This document shows positions 16,447-26,951 of a stretch of 64,000 nucleotides of DNA, one piece after another. The position numbers and the translations under genes were made by a program. The stretch's first letter is position 1; each line of letters starts with the position of its first letter. The stretch comes from Ferruginibacter sp. GTDB taxonomy: Bacteria; Bacteroidota; Bacteroidia; Chitinophagales; Chitinophagaceae. The notes under the pieces are model-generated. The model ran no database searches. It had not been told where the DNA came from and saw only the letters and a list, made by a program, of their open reading frames with translations. The DNA is taken from positions 111,319-175,318 of the forward strand of contig JAHBTN010000006.1 in assembly GCA_019638575.1 (NCBI GenBank), read 5' to 3'.

Positions 16447-18630
16447 ATGAATAGGATTTTTACATTGCTATTTGTTTTATTGTTGTATACACCAGTAATG
16501 GCACAGCATCCTTGTACTTTTTTTACAAGGAATGAAGCGGCAGCAGTTAAAAAAAATATTTCACTTTACCCGGTTCTCAGCAAATCATTTACCGATATTA
16601 AAAACAGTGTTGATCTGTGGATTGGAAAAGATGTGGATGTGCCTTTTCCCAAAGACCCTGCCGGTGGTTATACTCACGATAAGCATAAAACTAATTATAC
16701 TTTAATGTTCAACAGCGGCCTGTTGTACAATATTACCGGCGAAAAAAAATATGCCACACTGGTTAAAGATATGCTGATGAAATATGCAGCATTAAACCCA
16801 ACCTTAAAAAATCATCCACAGGCCACAAGCAATTCGCCCGGCCGCATATTTTGGCAGGCATTAAACGATGCCAACTGGATGGTGTACACCGGTATGGCTT
16901 ACGATTTAATTTATAATTCGCTTACAACTACCGAACGAAAAAAAATTGAAGACGGCGCTTTTAAACCCGAAGTGGATTTTTTTACGCATGATTTAAAAAA
17001 CTGGTTCAACCTGATACACAACCATGCCGTATGGGCCTGTGCAGGCGTAGGTATCATTGGCATTGCAACCTATAACCAGGATTATATTGATATGGCCATG
17101 ATGGGATCGGATAAAAAAGGGAACAGTGGTTTTATTGCATTGATGGATAAACTTTTTTCGCCCGATGGGTATTATACCGAAGGCCCTTATTACACCCGGT
17201 ACGCTATTTTACCTTTTGCTCTTTTTGCAAATGCATTAAACAACAGCAACCCTTCATTAAAAATATTTGAACACCGCAATGGCATTTTAAAAAAAGCATT
17301 AACTACCTGCCTGCAACAAACAAACAGTAACGGCGCTTTCTATCCATTCAACGATGCGTTAAAAGAAAAAGATTACACATCTAACGAACTGGTAACCGCC
17401 ATAGATATTTTTTGGAAAGCATATGGCCCCGATAAAAACTGGTTATATGTTGCAAACAAACAGGGCCGTGTTTTACTTAATAATGGAGGTACTGCTATTG
17501 CTGCCGCATTGGCAAAAGCAAAAAACATCCCTCCCTATTTCGATTATAAGTCTATTGAATGTTCAGATGGTTTTAATGGCAATGAAGGCGGTATAAGTAT
17601 TTTCAGAAATGGAAAAGGCAAAGACCTTACAAGTTTACTTTTTAAATACACATCGCATGGCTTATCGCACGGGCATTACGATAAACTGGGTATTATGCTG
17701 TACGACAAAGGCAATGAAATTATCACCAACTATGGATCGGTAAGATTTATCGGAGTGGAACAAAAATACGGCGGCCGTTACCTGCCCGAAAACAAGAAGT
17801 ATGCTGAACAAACCATTGCACACAATACCATTGTGATGGACGAAACAAGTCATTTTAACGGCAAAGAAGAATCAGCAGAAAAATTTCATTCCGATAAATT
17901 GTTCAGTAGTTATGCAGATTCAACAGTGCAGGTAGTTGCTGCCAAGGACGACAATGCCTATCCCGGCACACGCATGCAGCGTACTTTATACATGCTGGAC
18001 CTGCCCGGCGGTAAAAAAATACTGGCAGATATATTTAATGTGCAATCGGCAACAACGCACCAATACGATTTACCATTTCAATACAATGGTGCTTTGATAA
18101 ATACTTCTGTAAAATATGATGCCAATACAAAAAAATTAGAACCGCTTGGCAAAAAGAACGGTTACCAGTTTTTATGGAAAGAAGCCGCAGGTACAGCGGT
18201 TGATACCCTGGTGCAGCTTACATTCCTTAATCATCAAACTTATTATACTATTTCAACGCTTGTACTGGATACAGCACAAGTGTTTTTTACACGTACAGGT
18301 GCAAATGACCCCAACTTTAATTTACGGCACGAGCCGGCATTTATCATTCGCAAGAATGGTAAAGGTCAGTCATTTGTTAGCGTGATAGAAATTCATGGCA
18401 AGTTTGACCCCGTGTATGAATTCTCGTCCAATGCATACCCATCGGTAAAACAAATACAACTATTGCAAAACGATAAAGACTATACGGTAGCAGAGATACT
18501 GGTTGATGATAAAAAATTGGTACTGGCACAATGTAACAACAGTGTTGATGAAAAGCAGGTACATATGGCAGCCGGCTTTACATGGACAGGGGCTTTTACC
18601 GTAATATATAACCAACAAAAATTAAAATAA
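16447..18630 (+). CDS. Heparinase II/III-like, PL17-type oligoalginate lyase
   Basis: 727 residues from ATG 16447, which follows AAGGA and starts a clean signal peptide (MNRIFTLLFVLLLYTPVMAQ); the longer TTG frame from 16402 is rejected. An N-terminal alpha/alpha toroid (to about residue 330) carries Asn-His in LIHNHAVWACAG (about N192-H193) and the tyrosines in GYYTEGPYYTRYA (about Y248), matching PL17 catalytic positions. The C-terminal beta-sandwich heparinase II/III domain has GLSHGHYDKLGIMLYDKGNEI and ENKKYAEQTIAHNTIVMDE. PL17 enzymes act exolytically on oligoalginate to release unsaturated monosaccharide. A periplasmic location is likely. The same fold occurs in PL12/15/21, so the substrate is not fixed. 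Confidence 0.86.
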   Translation: MNRIFTLLFVLLLYTPVMAQHPCTFFTRNEAAAVKKNISLYPVLSKSFTDIKNSVDLWIGKDVDVPFPKDPAGGYTHDKHKTNYTLMFNSGLLYNITGEKKYATLVKDMLMKYAALNPTLKNHPQATSNSPGRIFWQALNDANWMVYTGMAYDLIYNSLTTTERKKIEDGAFKPEVDFFTHDLKNWFNLIHNHAVWACAGVGIIGIATYNQDYIDMAMMGSDKKGNSGFIALMDKLFSPDGYYTEGPYYTRYAILPFALFANALNNSNPSLKIFEHRNGILKKALTTCLQQTNSNGAFYPFNDALKEKDYTSNELVTAIDIFWKAYGPDKNWLYVANKQGRVLLNNGGTAIAAALAKAKNIPPYFDYKSIECSDGFNGNEGGISIFRNGKGKDLTSLLFKYTSHGLSHGHYDKLGIMLYDKGNEIITNYGSVRFIGVEQKYGGRYLPENKKYAEQTIAHNTIVMDETSHFNGKEESAEKFHSDKLFSSYADSTVQVVAAKDDNAYPGTRMQRTLYMLDLPGGKKILADIFNVQSATTHQYDLPFQYNGALINTSVKYDANTKKLEPLGKKNGYQFLWKEAAGTAVDTLVQLTFLNHQTYYTISTLVLDTAQVFFTRTGANDPNFNLRHEPAFIIRKNGKGQSFVSVIEIHGKFDPVYEFSSNAYPSVKQIQLLQNDKDYTVAEILVDDKKLVLAQCNNSVDEKQVHMAAGFTWTGAFTVIYNQQKLK

Positions 18631-18671
18631 GAAAAACCAACATATACTAGTTCATTACCAAAACAAAAAAA

Positions 18672-19031
18672 ATGGGAACAACCGAATCAACAAAAGTATT
18701 CATTGAAAACGATGACATACCCTGGGAAAAAACAGGCGAAGGTGTTAAAAGAAAAATCATGGGTTATGATAACAACCTGATGGTTGTTAAAGTGTCTTTT
18801 GATAAAGGCGGAATAGGAACATTGCACAAACATTTTCACTCGCAGGTAACGCATATTGAAAGCGGTGTGTTTGAAGTAGAGATAGGAGCTGAGAAGAAAG
18901 TGCTTAAAGCAGGCGATGCTTTCTACATTCCGCCTAACACCATGCATGGCGCCATTTGTTTGGAGGCCGGTGTATTAATAGATGTGTTTAGCCCAATGAG
19001 GGATGACTTTATTAATGGAGAGAAATATTAA
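18672..19031 (+). CDS. kdgF: KdgF-like cupin (unsaturated uronate linearisation)
   Basis: 119 residues, one cupin domain. The metal site is visible as H52-x-H54 with H56/Q58 (GTLHKHFHSQVTHIESG) and His92 (PPNTMHGAI), with the PxxxxH second cupin motif. Size, motifs and position between a PL17-type lyase and KduI/KduD genes fit KdgF, which converts 4,5-unsaturated uronate monomers from pectin or alginate lyases to the linear 5-keto form. No signal peptide, hence cytoplasmic. Confidence 0.87.
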   Translation: MGTTESTKVFIENDDIPWEKTGEGVKRKIMGYDNNLMVVKVSFDKGGIGTLHKHFHSQVTHIESGVFEVEIGAEKKVLKAGDAFYIPPNTMHGAICLEAGVLIDVFSPMRDDFINGEKY

Positions 19032-19076
19032 AAGTTTTAAAACAACATAAATATAAAACGTATAAAACGCTGCATC

Positions 19077-22000
19077 ATGAAAAAAATATTTTTTACCATT
19101 TTCCTTTTATTCACAGCAGGAATGATGTTTGGACAAACTACTTATTATTGGGTAGGTGGCCTTGCCGCTACAACTGGCATCAATACCGGCTCTAACTGGA
19201 ATACAGATATCAATGGCGCTGGTACGGCAAGGCCATCATCAACCGGCGCAACTGACATACTTGTTTTTGATGGCACCAACCTGGGCGGGGCTACAACAGC
19301 CACCGGGCCTGCAACTATATTGGCAAGTTCAAGCATTACCTGTGCCCAGTTAAAATTTGTAAATAATGTAAACATTACGATGCTTCGCCCCACATCGGGC
19401 ACAAGCACTATTACCATTGCAGGCGAACTGGGAGAAGATTTTGTTGTAAATGCAGGATGTACTTTCAATGTAGCATCACCTGTGGGAAGCCTTCGTTTCA
19501 CTTTCCAGGCAAATGTTGATGCCTGTAGGGTAAGCGGCACTGTTTCGCTGATAACACCCTGGCAAATGCGTTTCGAAAATGGTACATCGGGCTCACCGGG
19601 CACATTCATATTCACAAGTGGCTCTTCATTTACCACTAACATCACTTCTTCCTCTTCCTCTTATGCATTTGGAAGTTCATCACAGTCGTCAGAAAAATGG
19701 GTGGTGTTTCAAAGCGGTGCTCATTTATATTATTTAGGCGGATGGAGCCCCATGGGTAACAGCTCTACTTTTTCGGCCATAGATTTTGAACCCGGAAGTT
19801 TCTGGCATCACCGTGCACCCATTGCAGGAGGCTCTTTTTTCAACAACAAAAGTTTTGGAAACATCATTGTTGAAAACAACTCAACCTTAGCTGCCGACGG
19901 GCCAATTCATAGAATCAATAATTTAACCATCAATAACGGTTGTACTTTTAAAACACATACATCGGGCGAAACAGCCATTATGGGCAACCTGCTTGTTGAC
20001 GGCACATTAAATGCAGATGCTGCCAGCACCAATGAAATAATAATGGCAGGCAAAACGCCGCAGTCAATTTCGGGAGCAGGGGATATAAATGTGCCCAATT
20101 TTAAAGTGGCCGATAATGCAGATGTAACCTTAGATAAAAATATTACTGTTAGTGCTGCTACCACTGTTTATGGTAAATTTAATTTTACCGATAAACAAAT
20201 TTTAGGCTCTGTTGATTTTGATGCAAATGGTATTAATACGCCTGTAGCAGGCACCGGCGACCTTACTGCAGGTTCGTATGTTATTACCAATACATCAACA
20301 GGTTCAACTGGGCAAACCATTACCGGCACCGGGATTCCGGCAAATACTTCAATCGTAAGTGTATCCACTTCTAATAACTATATTATCATTTCAAACCCTG
20401 CCACTACCACTGCTACCAATGTTGCATATAGTGTAACAACAGGTGGCGCCACATTAGGTACTGCCAATATAAACGGGTTTAACCCTGCCACAGGTTCTGT
20501 GACTGCATCAGGTAATTTAAATTTTGATGATAAAATAAACTATACTATCAACGGTGCCACCACCTGGCCTTTTGGAATCACTACCGGTTCTACAGGTAAT
20601 ATGATAGAAACCGGCACCGTAAATATTAATGCCAACATAACAGCCAATACAGGTTTTACCATCAATAATAATTTACTGGTAAATGGAAAAATAACTTTGC
20701 GCCCGGCCGATACATTACATGTGCTAACCGGCGCTACTATTAGTGGAACATTTGATGATACCAAATATATTGCTACCGATTATACCACGGCCGGTGTACA
20801 AAGTATTGTACAGGTAGATGGTGTATCTGCAGCAACAACAGTTCCCGTTGGTACAACGCTGCATTATTTACCCATCACCATTACGCCAACGGCTACATCA
20901 AATTTCAGCATTGCAACTTTTACCGGCATTACTGCCAATGGTACAATTACAGGAACACCCATGCCCACTTTTCAAAAGCAACGTATGGTTGATGCAGTGT
21001 GGAACGTAAACAGGCTTTCGGGCTCGGGTGATGCAACCGTGTTAATCAACTGGCCTACTGTTTTAGAAGGCTCTACTTATACAACATTAACCAATGCCGA
21101 AATAGGTTTGATACAAAACAACGGTAGCTCATGGAACTTACCAATAGGCACAGCCGATAATACAGCCAACACGGCCACCGCCACCATTAGCGGTTTTACA
21201 CCTATTGGTACAGGCGCTGTTGCACAGGTTACGCCATTTATATTTAACCCTATACCGACAAAAACTTATGGCGATGCAGATTTTAATGGTGGCGCTACCA
21301 GTTTAAATACTACCGAGCCTATTATTTATACAAGCAGCAACCCGCTTGTTGCAACTATTGTAGGTGGCCTTATTCATATTACGGGCGCAGGTACATCTGT
21401 TATTAATGCTTCACAAGCTTCGGATGGTAACTACCCTGCAGCAAGTGTTGATCAAACACTTACCGTTAATACGGCGCCGCTTACTGTTACAGCCGATGAT
21501 AAAACTAAGTTTGAACAAGTGGCCAATCCGCCATTAACCATTACTTATACCGGTTTTGTTTTGGGCGAAACACCGGCAGTGTTATTAACGCAGCCAATCA
21601 TTACAACAACAGCCGTATTAAACTCACCTCCCGGAACTTATCCAATTACAGTTTCAGGTGCTACGGCTGCCAACTATACCATCACCCATGTAGATGGCAC
21701 ACTTACTGTTGTTCCAAAACAAAATCAAACCATTACATTTAATGCATTGCCAACTAAAACTTACGGCAATGCCGATTTTAATGCAGGGGCAACAAGCACA
21801 AACAATACCATCCCCATCACTTATACAAGCAGCAACACTGCTGTGGCAACAGTTACCGGCAACATCATTCATATCACCGGCGCAGGTACCACTACCATCA
21901 CTGCATCGCAGGCGGGTAACGATGGGTATTTTCCTGCAACACCTGTTAGCAGAACGCTTACAGTAAATAAAACAAACCTTTCTATTAAAGTGTTGGATAC

Positions 22001-22481
22001 GGTAAAAACAACAGGTCAACCTAATCCTGCATTTACTATAATTTATACCGGTTTTGTTTTGGGCGAAACAGCTGCAAATTTATTAACCCAGGTAGATGCT
22101 TCTACCATTGCAAACACCAATACATCGCCGGGTTATTATCCCATTACTTTGTCAGGCGCCACATCAAACAACTATAACATAACATACACTAATGGCAGAT
22201 TAACCATATTACCATTAACCGGTACTACAGCAATGTATTTTAATGCATACCAAAATGCATCGGGAAATTTAACCGTAAAAGTTTATTCTACCGAACCATT
22301 GTTGGGCGATGTGATTGTATATAATATGGCAGGGCAACCTGTTGCTAAAAAGAACCTGTTTATGCCGGTAGGTTTTATAACCACCGATTTACCTGCATTA
22401 CATTTTCCTTCGGGTATTTATATAGTAACTGTAAGAGGTAATAATGTAAAACTGCAAAAAAAGATAACTTTTGTAAAATAA
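19077..22481 (+). CDS. Large secreted MBG-repeat protein with T9SS C-terminal module
   Basis: 1134 residues with a signal peptide ending near MMFGQ. Residues about 20-330 are a Gly/Ser/Thr-rich beta-solenoid (YYWVGG start, repeated INNLTINNGC-like strands). From about 720 there are alternating MBG-type domains: two copies of the TKTYGDADFNGGATS / TKTYGNADFNAGATS module with YTSSN and ITGAGT, and two of the ADDK-type YTGFVLGETPA module. The last about 80 residues (VYSTEPLLGDVIVYNMAGQPV...PSGIYIVTVRGNNVKLQKKITFVK) are a T9SS type-A sorting domain. Lying inside a polysaccharide operon, it may be a cell-surface binding protein or scaffold for the polymer. Catalytic motifs are not seen. Confidence 0.82.
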   Translation: MKKIFFTIFLLFTAGMMFGQTTYYWVGGLAATTGINTGSNWNTDINGAGTARPSSTGATDILVFDGTNLGGATTATGPATILASSSITCAQLKFVNNVNITMLRPTSGTSTITIAGELGEDFVVNAGCTFNVASPVGSLRFTFQANVDACRVSGTVSLITPWQMRFENGTSGSPGTFIFTSGSSFTTNITSSSSSYAFGSSSQSSEKWVVFQSGAHLYYLGGWSPMGNSSTFSAIDFEPGSFWHHRAPIAGGSFFNNKSFGNIIVENNSTLAADGPIHRINNLTINNGCTFKTHTSGETAIMGNLLVDGTLNADAASTNEIIMAGKTPQSISGAGDINVPNFKVADNADVTLDKNITVSAATTVYGKFNFTDKQILGSVDFDANGINTPVAGTGDLTAGSYVITNTSTGSTGQTITGTGIPANTSIVSVSTSNNYIIISNPATTTATNVAYSVTTGGATLGTANINGFNPATGSVTASGNLNFDDKINYTINGATTWPFGITTGSTGNMIETGTVNINANITANTGFTINNNLLVNGKITLRPADTLHVLTGATISGTFDDTKYIATDYTTAGVQSIVQVDGVSAATTVPVGTTLHYLPITITPTATSNFSIATFTGITANGTITGTPMPTFQKQRMVDAVWNVNRLSGSGDATVLINWPTVLEGSTYTTLTNAEIGLIQNNGSSWNLPIGTADNTANTATATISGFTPIGTGAVAQVTPFIFNPIPTKTYGDADFNGGATSLNTTEPIIYTSSNPLVATIVGGLIHITGAGTSVINASQASDGNYPAASVDQTLTVNTAPLTVTADDKTKFEQVANPPLTITYTGFVLGETPAVLLTQPIITTTAVLNSPPGTYPITVSGATAANYTITHVDGTLTVVPKQNQTITFNALPTKTYGNADFNAGATSTNNTIPITYTSSNTAVATVTGNIIHITGAGTTTITASQAGNDGYFPATPVSRTLTVNKTNLSIKVLDTVKTTGQPNPAFTIIYTGFVLGETAANLLTQVDASTIANTNTSPGYYPITLSGATSNNYNITYTNGRLTILPLTGTTAMYFNAYQNASGNLTVKVYSTEPLLGDVIVYNMAGQPVAKKNLFMPVGFITTDLPALHFPSGIYIVTVRGNNVKLQKKITFVK

Positions 22482-22491
22482 AGAAAATTGT

Positions 22492-23700
22492 ATGCAAAGG
22501 GTATTAGCAATTTTAATTGTGTTTTTATTATTGAGTTATGATTCAATAAAGGCTGCCGGGCCAATGCCCGGTAAGCCTTCGTTGATAGCGCTTGATTTAA
22601 AAGCTTTGGAACGTAACAAAGCAGCCATCAATAATAAAGACCAGTCTGTAATGAAGGCATACAAACAATTACTTAAAGATGCTGATAAGGCTTTGCAATT
22701 TGGCCCGGTAAGTGTAATGGAAAAAACCAACATACCGCCAAGTGGCGATAAGCATGATTACATGAGCCTGGCACCATACTTCTGGTACGATTCATCAAAA
22801 CCAAACGGGCTGCCTTATTTACGCAGGGATGGGCAAACCAACCCCGAAGTGAGGCAATACAAGGATAAAGAATACCAGCCCAAACTTTGTGAATATGTGC
22901 AAACCCTTGCCCTGGCTTATTATTTTTCGGAGAACGAAATGTATGCAAAGCATGCAGCAACATTATTAAGGGTTTGGTTTCTTGATACAGCAACAAGGAT
23001 GAACCCTAACCTGGATTTTGCTCAGGCCATCAAAGGAAAAAATGATGGCCGTGGCGCAGGCTTGATTGATACAAGGCATTATGTAAAACTTGTTGACGGG
23101 ATTAATTTATTAAAAGGTTCAAAAAACTGGAAACAAGCCGATGAAGATGGCATGAAAAAATGGTTTGCTGAATTTTTAAACTGGATGCAAACAAGTAAAA
23201 ATGGTAAAGACGAAATGGATGCAAAAAATAACCATGGCGCCTGGTACGATGCTCAAAGGCTGGCGCTGTCTTTATTTATTGATAGCACTAACCTGGCAAA
23301 ACAAATCATCCACCATGCTGCAGGCCGTTTAGATTACCAGTTGGATGACAATGGCTTTTTTCCCAAAGAAATGGAAAGAACAATTTCACTGCATTACACG
23401 GCTTTTGTGATGAATGCTTTTTTCAACATTGCACAAATGGCCGATAAGGCGGGCATTAATTTCTGGAAGCTAACAACTCCTTCGGGCAAATCGTTGCAAA
23501 AAGCGTTTACGGTTTTAAAGCCATATTTAGCCGATGAAAAAAACTGGCCGGGCCAGCAAATAAAACCATATAGTTACGAAGACGGGTACATGCTGTTAAT
23601 GGAAGGCTATATTCATTTTAAATGCAAAGATTGTTTACAGGATATACAAAATCTTGCAGGCGATAAAGCATCAAGGTTGCGAATTAAACTTTTATACTAA
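22492..23700 (+). CDS. Alginate-lyase-domain protein (PL5/PL38-type)
   Basis: 402 residues, signal peptide to about residue 21. The alpha/alpha-barrel alginate lyase domain is indicated by YMSLAPYFWYDSSKP, LRRDGQTNPE, LALAYYFSENEMYAKHAATLLRVWFLD, the catalytic-type NNHGAWYDAQRLAL (Asn-Asn-His), and SLHYTAFVMNAFF. The N-terminal SLAPYFWPD-like motif and the NNH element are shared by PL5 alginate lyases and PL38 enzymes, some of which cut glucuronan. It starts 10 bp after the MBG protein and precedes SusC by 35 bp. Predicted periplasmic or secreted endolyase; the exact uronan is open. Confidence 0.85.
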   Translation: MQRVLAILIVFLLLSYDSIKAAGPMPGKPSLIALDLKALERNKAAINNKDQSVMKAYKQLLKDADKALQFGPVSVMEKTNIPPSGDKHDYMSLAPYFWYDSSKPNGLPYLRRDGQTNPEVRQYKDKEYQPKLCEYVQTLALAYYFSENEMYAKHAATLLRVWFLDTATRMNPNLDFAQAIKGKNDGRGAGLIDTRHYVKLVDGINLLKGSKNWKQADEDGMKKWFAEFLNWMQTSKNGKDEMDAKNNHGAWYDAQRLALSLFIDSTNLAKQIIHHAAGRLDYQLDDNGFFPKEMERTISLHYTAFVMNAFFNIAQMADKAGINFWKLTTPSGKSLQKAFTVLKPYLADEKNWPGQQIKPYSYEDGYMLLMEGYIHFKCKDCLQDIQNLAGDKASRLRIKLLY

Positions 23701-23735
23701 TCATAAAACTTTTTTTAAATATTCAAACTGCAATT

Positions 23736-26700
23736 ATGAAAAAACTTCAATGCTTATTAATGCTGATGATCTTTATGTGCGGCGCAGCAATGGCACAAAA
23801 GAAAACCATTACCGGAAAGGTAATAAGTAAAAACGGAAATGAACCGTTGCTTGGTGTGAATGTACTGGCCGATAAACAAAAAGGCGGAACATCTACCAAG
23901 GCCGATGGTACATATTCCATCAATGTAAACAATGATGCTTCGGTATTGATATTCTCGTATGTAGGATATCAAACACAAACCATAGCTATTGGTAACAGAA
24001 CAAGTATTGATGTGGTGATGGAGCCTGCGGCAACAACCGGCGAAGAAGTAGTGGTAATTGGTTACGGTTCGCAAAAGCGGGCTGATGTAACAGGTGCGGT
24101 TTCAAAATATCAAAACGAAAAGTTAGATGAAACACCTGCATCAAGGCTCGACCAGGCATTGCAGGGAAAAATTGCCGGTGTGCAAATACAAAATATTTCT
24201 TCCGAAGCAGGCTCCGATCCTAAAATACAGGTACGTGGCTTAACCAGTATCAACCAGTCGCAAGGCCCATTGGTAGTGGTGGATGGACATCCCGTGCCCG
24301 ATGGTTTGGCTTTTATTAATATGGCCGATGTACAATCGGTGGAAGTTTTAAAAGATGCTGCTTCTGCTGCTATCTATGGTTCAAGAGGCTCAGGCGGTGT
24401 GATAATGGTAACCACCAAAAGCGGTAAGGCCAATAAAACAAAGTATAGTGTAAAATATTCAACCGGTGTAAAAACTGCTTACAAGTTATACCCGATGATG
24501 ACAACTTCTGAATATACCAATATGCTTTTTTATGAAGCAGCGCTTAAAGCTTTAGACCCAAGCATTACTCCACCAACCGGAAACCAAATTGCTTCCACTG
24601 CTGAAAGAGGTGCATACATTATAGAAAACCAGTTAAGAGGCGGTGCTGCTACCAACTGGCAAAACGAAGCAATAAGAAATGCCGGAACAAAAAACCTGCA
24701 GTTAAGTGCATCGGGCGGAAACAGCGGTGTTAAATATTATATATCGGGCGGCTATCAAAATGATGAAGGGCAAATGTACCACAGCAATTACGAAAGGTAT
24801 AATGTAAAAGCAAAGATTGATGCACAGTTTAGTAAGAGAGTAAAATTTTCTTTCAATGTAAATCCGTCTTATATAAAAAGAGAAAGGCCTTCGGTAAATT
24901 ATATCGACTTTGTAAGGTTCCAGTCTTATATGCCGGTAGTGCTTGATGAAGCGCTGGCTGCCTTTGTAAGCCAAAACCCAACCTATGCCGATGTAAAAGC
25001 CGGCGATTGGGCACAGGCACGTTATTTTAACAACAGGGTTTATAGCGGCTTAATGCCCGACGGAAGTACATGGGTGAATACATCGCCGGTAACACCTTTC
25101 AACACAGCTAACAACACACCTAAGTCGGTGATGGAAACAAGAACAATCCACTCAAACGATTACCGTGTATTATCTTCAGCCGATTTAACAGTTAATATTA
25201 TTCCCGGCCTCGATTTTAAATCGCTGGCAAGTTTTTACCTTTCTTATTCAAACGCTATTGATTTTGCAAAAGCAAATTCTAACAGGGCAGGCGATTTAAG
25301 CACCGGTATTTACAACGATAGGTTATATACAGATATCCTTAATGAAAATACTTTAACTTATACCAAACGTATAAAAGATCATGCCCTTACTGCGCTTGCA
25401 GGTTTTACAATTCAAAAAACCTCTACCAGGAACGAACAGGCAACCGGTTACAATTATCCAAGCGATAATATAACTACATTAAACAATGCTGCCATCATTG
25501 CACAATACCCGTTAACCTTTAATGATATTTATAAAGAAGGTTTGATATCGTACCTGGGCCGTGTTATCTATTCTTATAAAGATAAATACATGATTAACGC
25601 AAGTGTAAGGGCCGATGGAAGCTCACATTTTGCACCGGGTCATAAATGGGGTTATTTTCCTGCAGTATCAGTTGGTTGGTTAGCCAGCAAAGAAAAGTTT
25701 TTGGAAAATGTAAATTGGTTAAGTACGCTTAAATTACGAGCCAGTTATGGCGCTACGGGTAATAATGTGGTACCACCTTTTGCCTGGGTAGATTTATTGT
25801 ATGCAGCCAATTATATCACCGGTACAGGCAATGGTGTTTCTTCTCCGGGTTTTGTTCCGTCAAGAAATTTTCTTTCAAACGAAGAAATAACCTGGGAAAC
25901 CACATACCAGTTCAACGGCGGTATAGATCTTTCCCTTTTCAGGAATGCAATTTCATTGTCATTGGATTATTATCAAACCAAAACCAAAAAATTATTATTA
26001 CAGCAAGCCACCATGGCATTTACAGGGGCACCTACAACCTATAATAATATTGGAAGTATGAAAAATAATGGTGTTGAATTTGAAATAACAACTAATAATT
26101 TCAGGAAAAAAGATTTCAGGTGGTCAACAACAGCCAACATTGCAAATACCAAAAACTCCATCACCGAATTAGGCGGCGAAGCTTATTTACTTAACCAGGG
26201 CGAGCGTACAGAAACATATATGAATAAAGTTGGTGGCCCATTGGTTCAGTTTTATGGATACAAAACTGATGGGGTTTGGTTATCGCAAGCCGATATTACA
26301 GCTGCGCAGGCTGCAGGCCTGTCAAGCACTATGAGCAATGTATTTGTTGCCGGTGGTTTAAAATTAGTTGATACCAATGGTGATAATGTGATTGATGCCA
26401 ACGACCGTGTGGTTATAGGAAACCCTTATCCCGACTTTACCTGGGGCATCTCCAATAATTTCACCTATAAAAATTTCGACCTCAGTTTCTTCTTCCAGGG
26501 CTCGCAGGGTGGAAAATTGATTAATGGCGATGCCAATTACAATGAAACCAAACGTTACAATAAAAATTATAACCAAAACAGGTGGTTAAGCCCTATGTTC
26601 CCGGGCGATGGAAAAACTCCTTATTCAACACTTGGGTTTAACTGGATGCTTACCGATTATGTAGTGGAAGATGCATCTTTCTATTCATTGCGTGAAGTTT

Positions 26701-26933
26701 TGGTTGGTTATACCTTACCTCAAAAATGGGTTAATAAAGCAAGGTTAAGTTCATTGCGGATTTATTTTTCGGCACAAAACCTTTTCTTCCATTCGGCATC
26801 AGGTTACAGGGGTATTAATATTGAAGGAAGAAGCACCGGCGGTAACTATGCAACTCCATTAATAGATGGATACCAAAGAGGTTCATTCCCCATTGCAAAA
26901 ACTTACCAGTTTGGTATTGATTTAAATTTTTAA
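23736..26933 (+). CDS. susC: SusC/RagA-family TonB-dependent outer membrane transporter
   Basis: 1065 residues. A signal peptide (to about residue 21) is followed by a CarboxypepD_reg-like domain (ITGKVISKNGNEPLLGVNVLA...YVGYQTQTI), the TonB-box-like GEEVVVIGYG, the plug domain (RLDQALQGKIAGVQI, VRGLTSINQSQGPLVVVDG, SVEVLKDAASAAIYGSRGSGGVIMVTTKSGK) and a large beta-barrel ending in FGIDLNF. It imports oligosaccharides together with the SusD-like lipoprotein encoded 18 bp downstream. Neighbouring lyases indicate unsaturated oligouronates as cargo. Confidence 0.97.
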   Translation: MKKLQCLLMLMIFMCGAAMAQKKTITGKVISKNGNEPLLGVNVLADKQKGGTSTKADGTYSINVNNDASVLIFSYVGYQTQTIAIGNRTSIDVVMEPAATTGEEVVVIGYGSQKRADVTGAVSKYQNEKLDETPASRLDQALQGKIAGVQIQNISSEAGSDPKIQVRGLTSINQSQGPLVVVDGHPVPDGLAFINMADVQSVEVLKDAASAAIYGSRGSGGVIMVTTKSGKANKTKYSVKYSTGVKTAYKLYPMMTTSEYTNMLFYEAALKALDPSITPPTGNQIASTAERGAYIIENQLRGGAATNWQNEAIRNAGTKNLQLSASGGNSGVKYYISGGYQNDEGQMYHSNYERYNVKAKIDAQFSKRVKFSFNVNPSYIKRERPSVNYIDFVRFQSYMPVVLDEALAAFVSQNPTYADVKAGDWAQARYFNNRVYSGLMPDGSTWVNTSPVTPFNTANNTPKSVMETRTIHSNDYRVLSSADLTVNIIPGLDFKSLASFYLSYSNAIDFAKANSNRAGDLSTGIYNDRLYTDILNENTLTYTKRIKDHALTALAGFTIQKTSTRNEQATGYNYPSDNITTLNNAAIIAQYPLTFNDIYKEGLISYLGRVIYSYKDKYMINASVRADGSSHFAPGHKWGYFPAVSVGWLASKEKFLENVNWLSTLKLRASYGATGNNVVPPFAWVDLLYAANYITGTGNGVSSPGFVPSRNFLSNEEITWETTYQFNGGIDLSLFRNAISLSLDYYQTKTKKLLLQQATMAFTGAPTTYNNIGSMKNNGVEFEITTNNFRKKDFRWSTTANIANTKNSITELGGEAYLLNQGERTETYMNKVGGPLVQFYGYKTDGVWLSQADITAAQAAGLSSTMSNVFVAGGLKLVDTNGDNVIDANDRVVIGNPYPDFTWGISNNFTYKNFDLSFFFQGSQGGKLINGDANYNETKRYNKNYNQNRWLSPMFPGDGKTPYSTLGFNWMLTDYVVEDASFYSLREVLVGYTLPQKWVNKARLSSLRIYFSAQNLFFHSASGYRGINIEGRSTGGNYATPLIDGYQRGSFPIAKTYQFGIDLNF

Positions 26934-26951
26934 ACCGATAATATTTTTATT

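Noticed and set aside
19145-19645. 166-codon minus-strand ORF inside the MBG-repeat gene
   Set aside because: It is an antisense shadow of a repetitive, Thr/Gly-rich coding region; the plus-strand frame has signal peptide, domains and sorting module.
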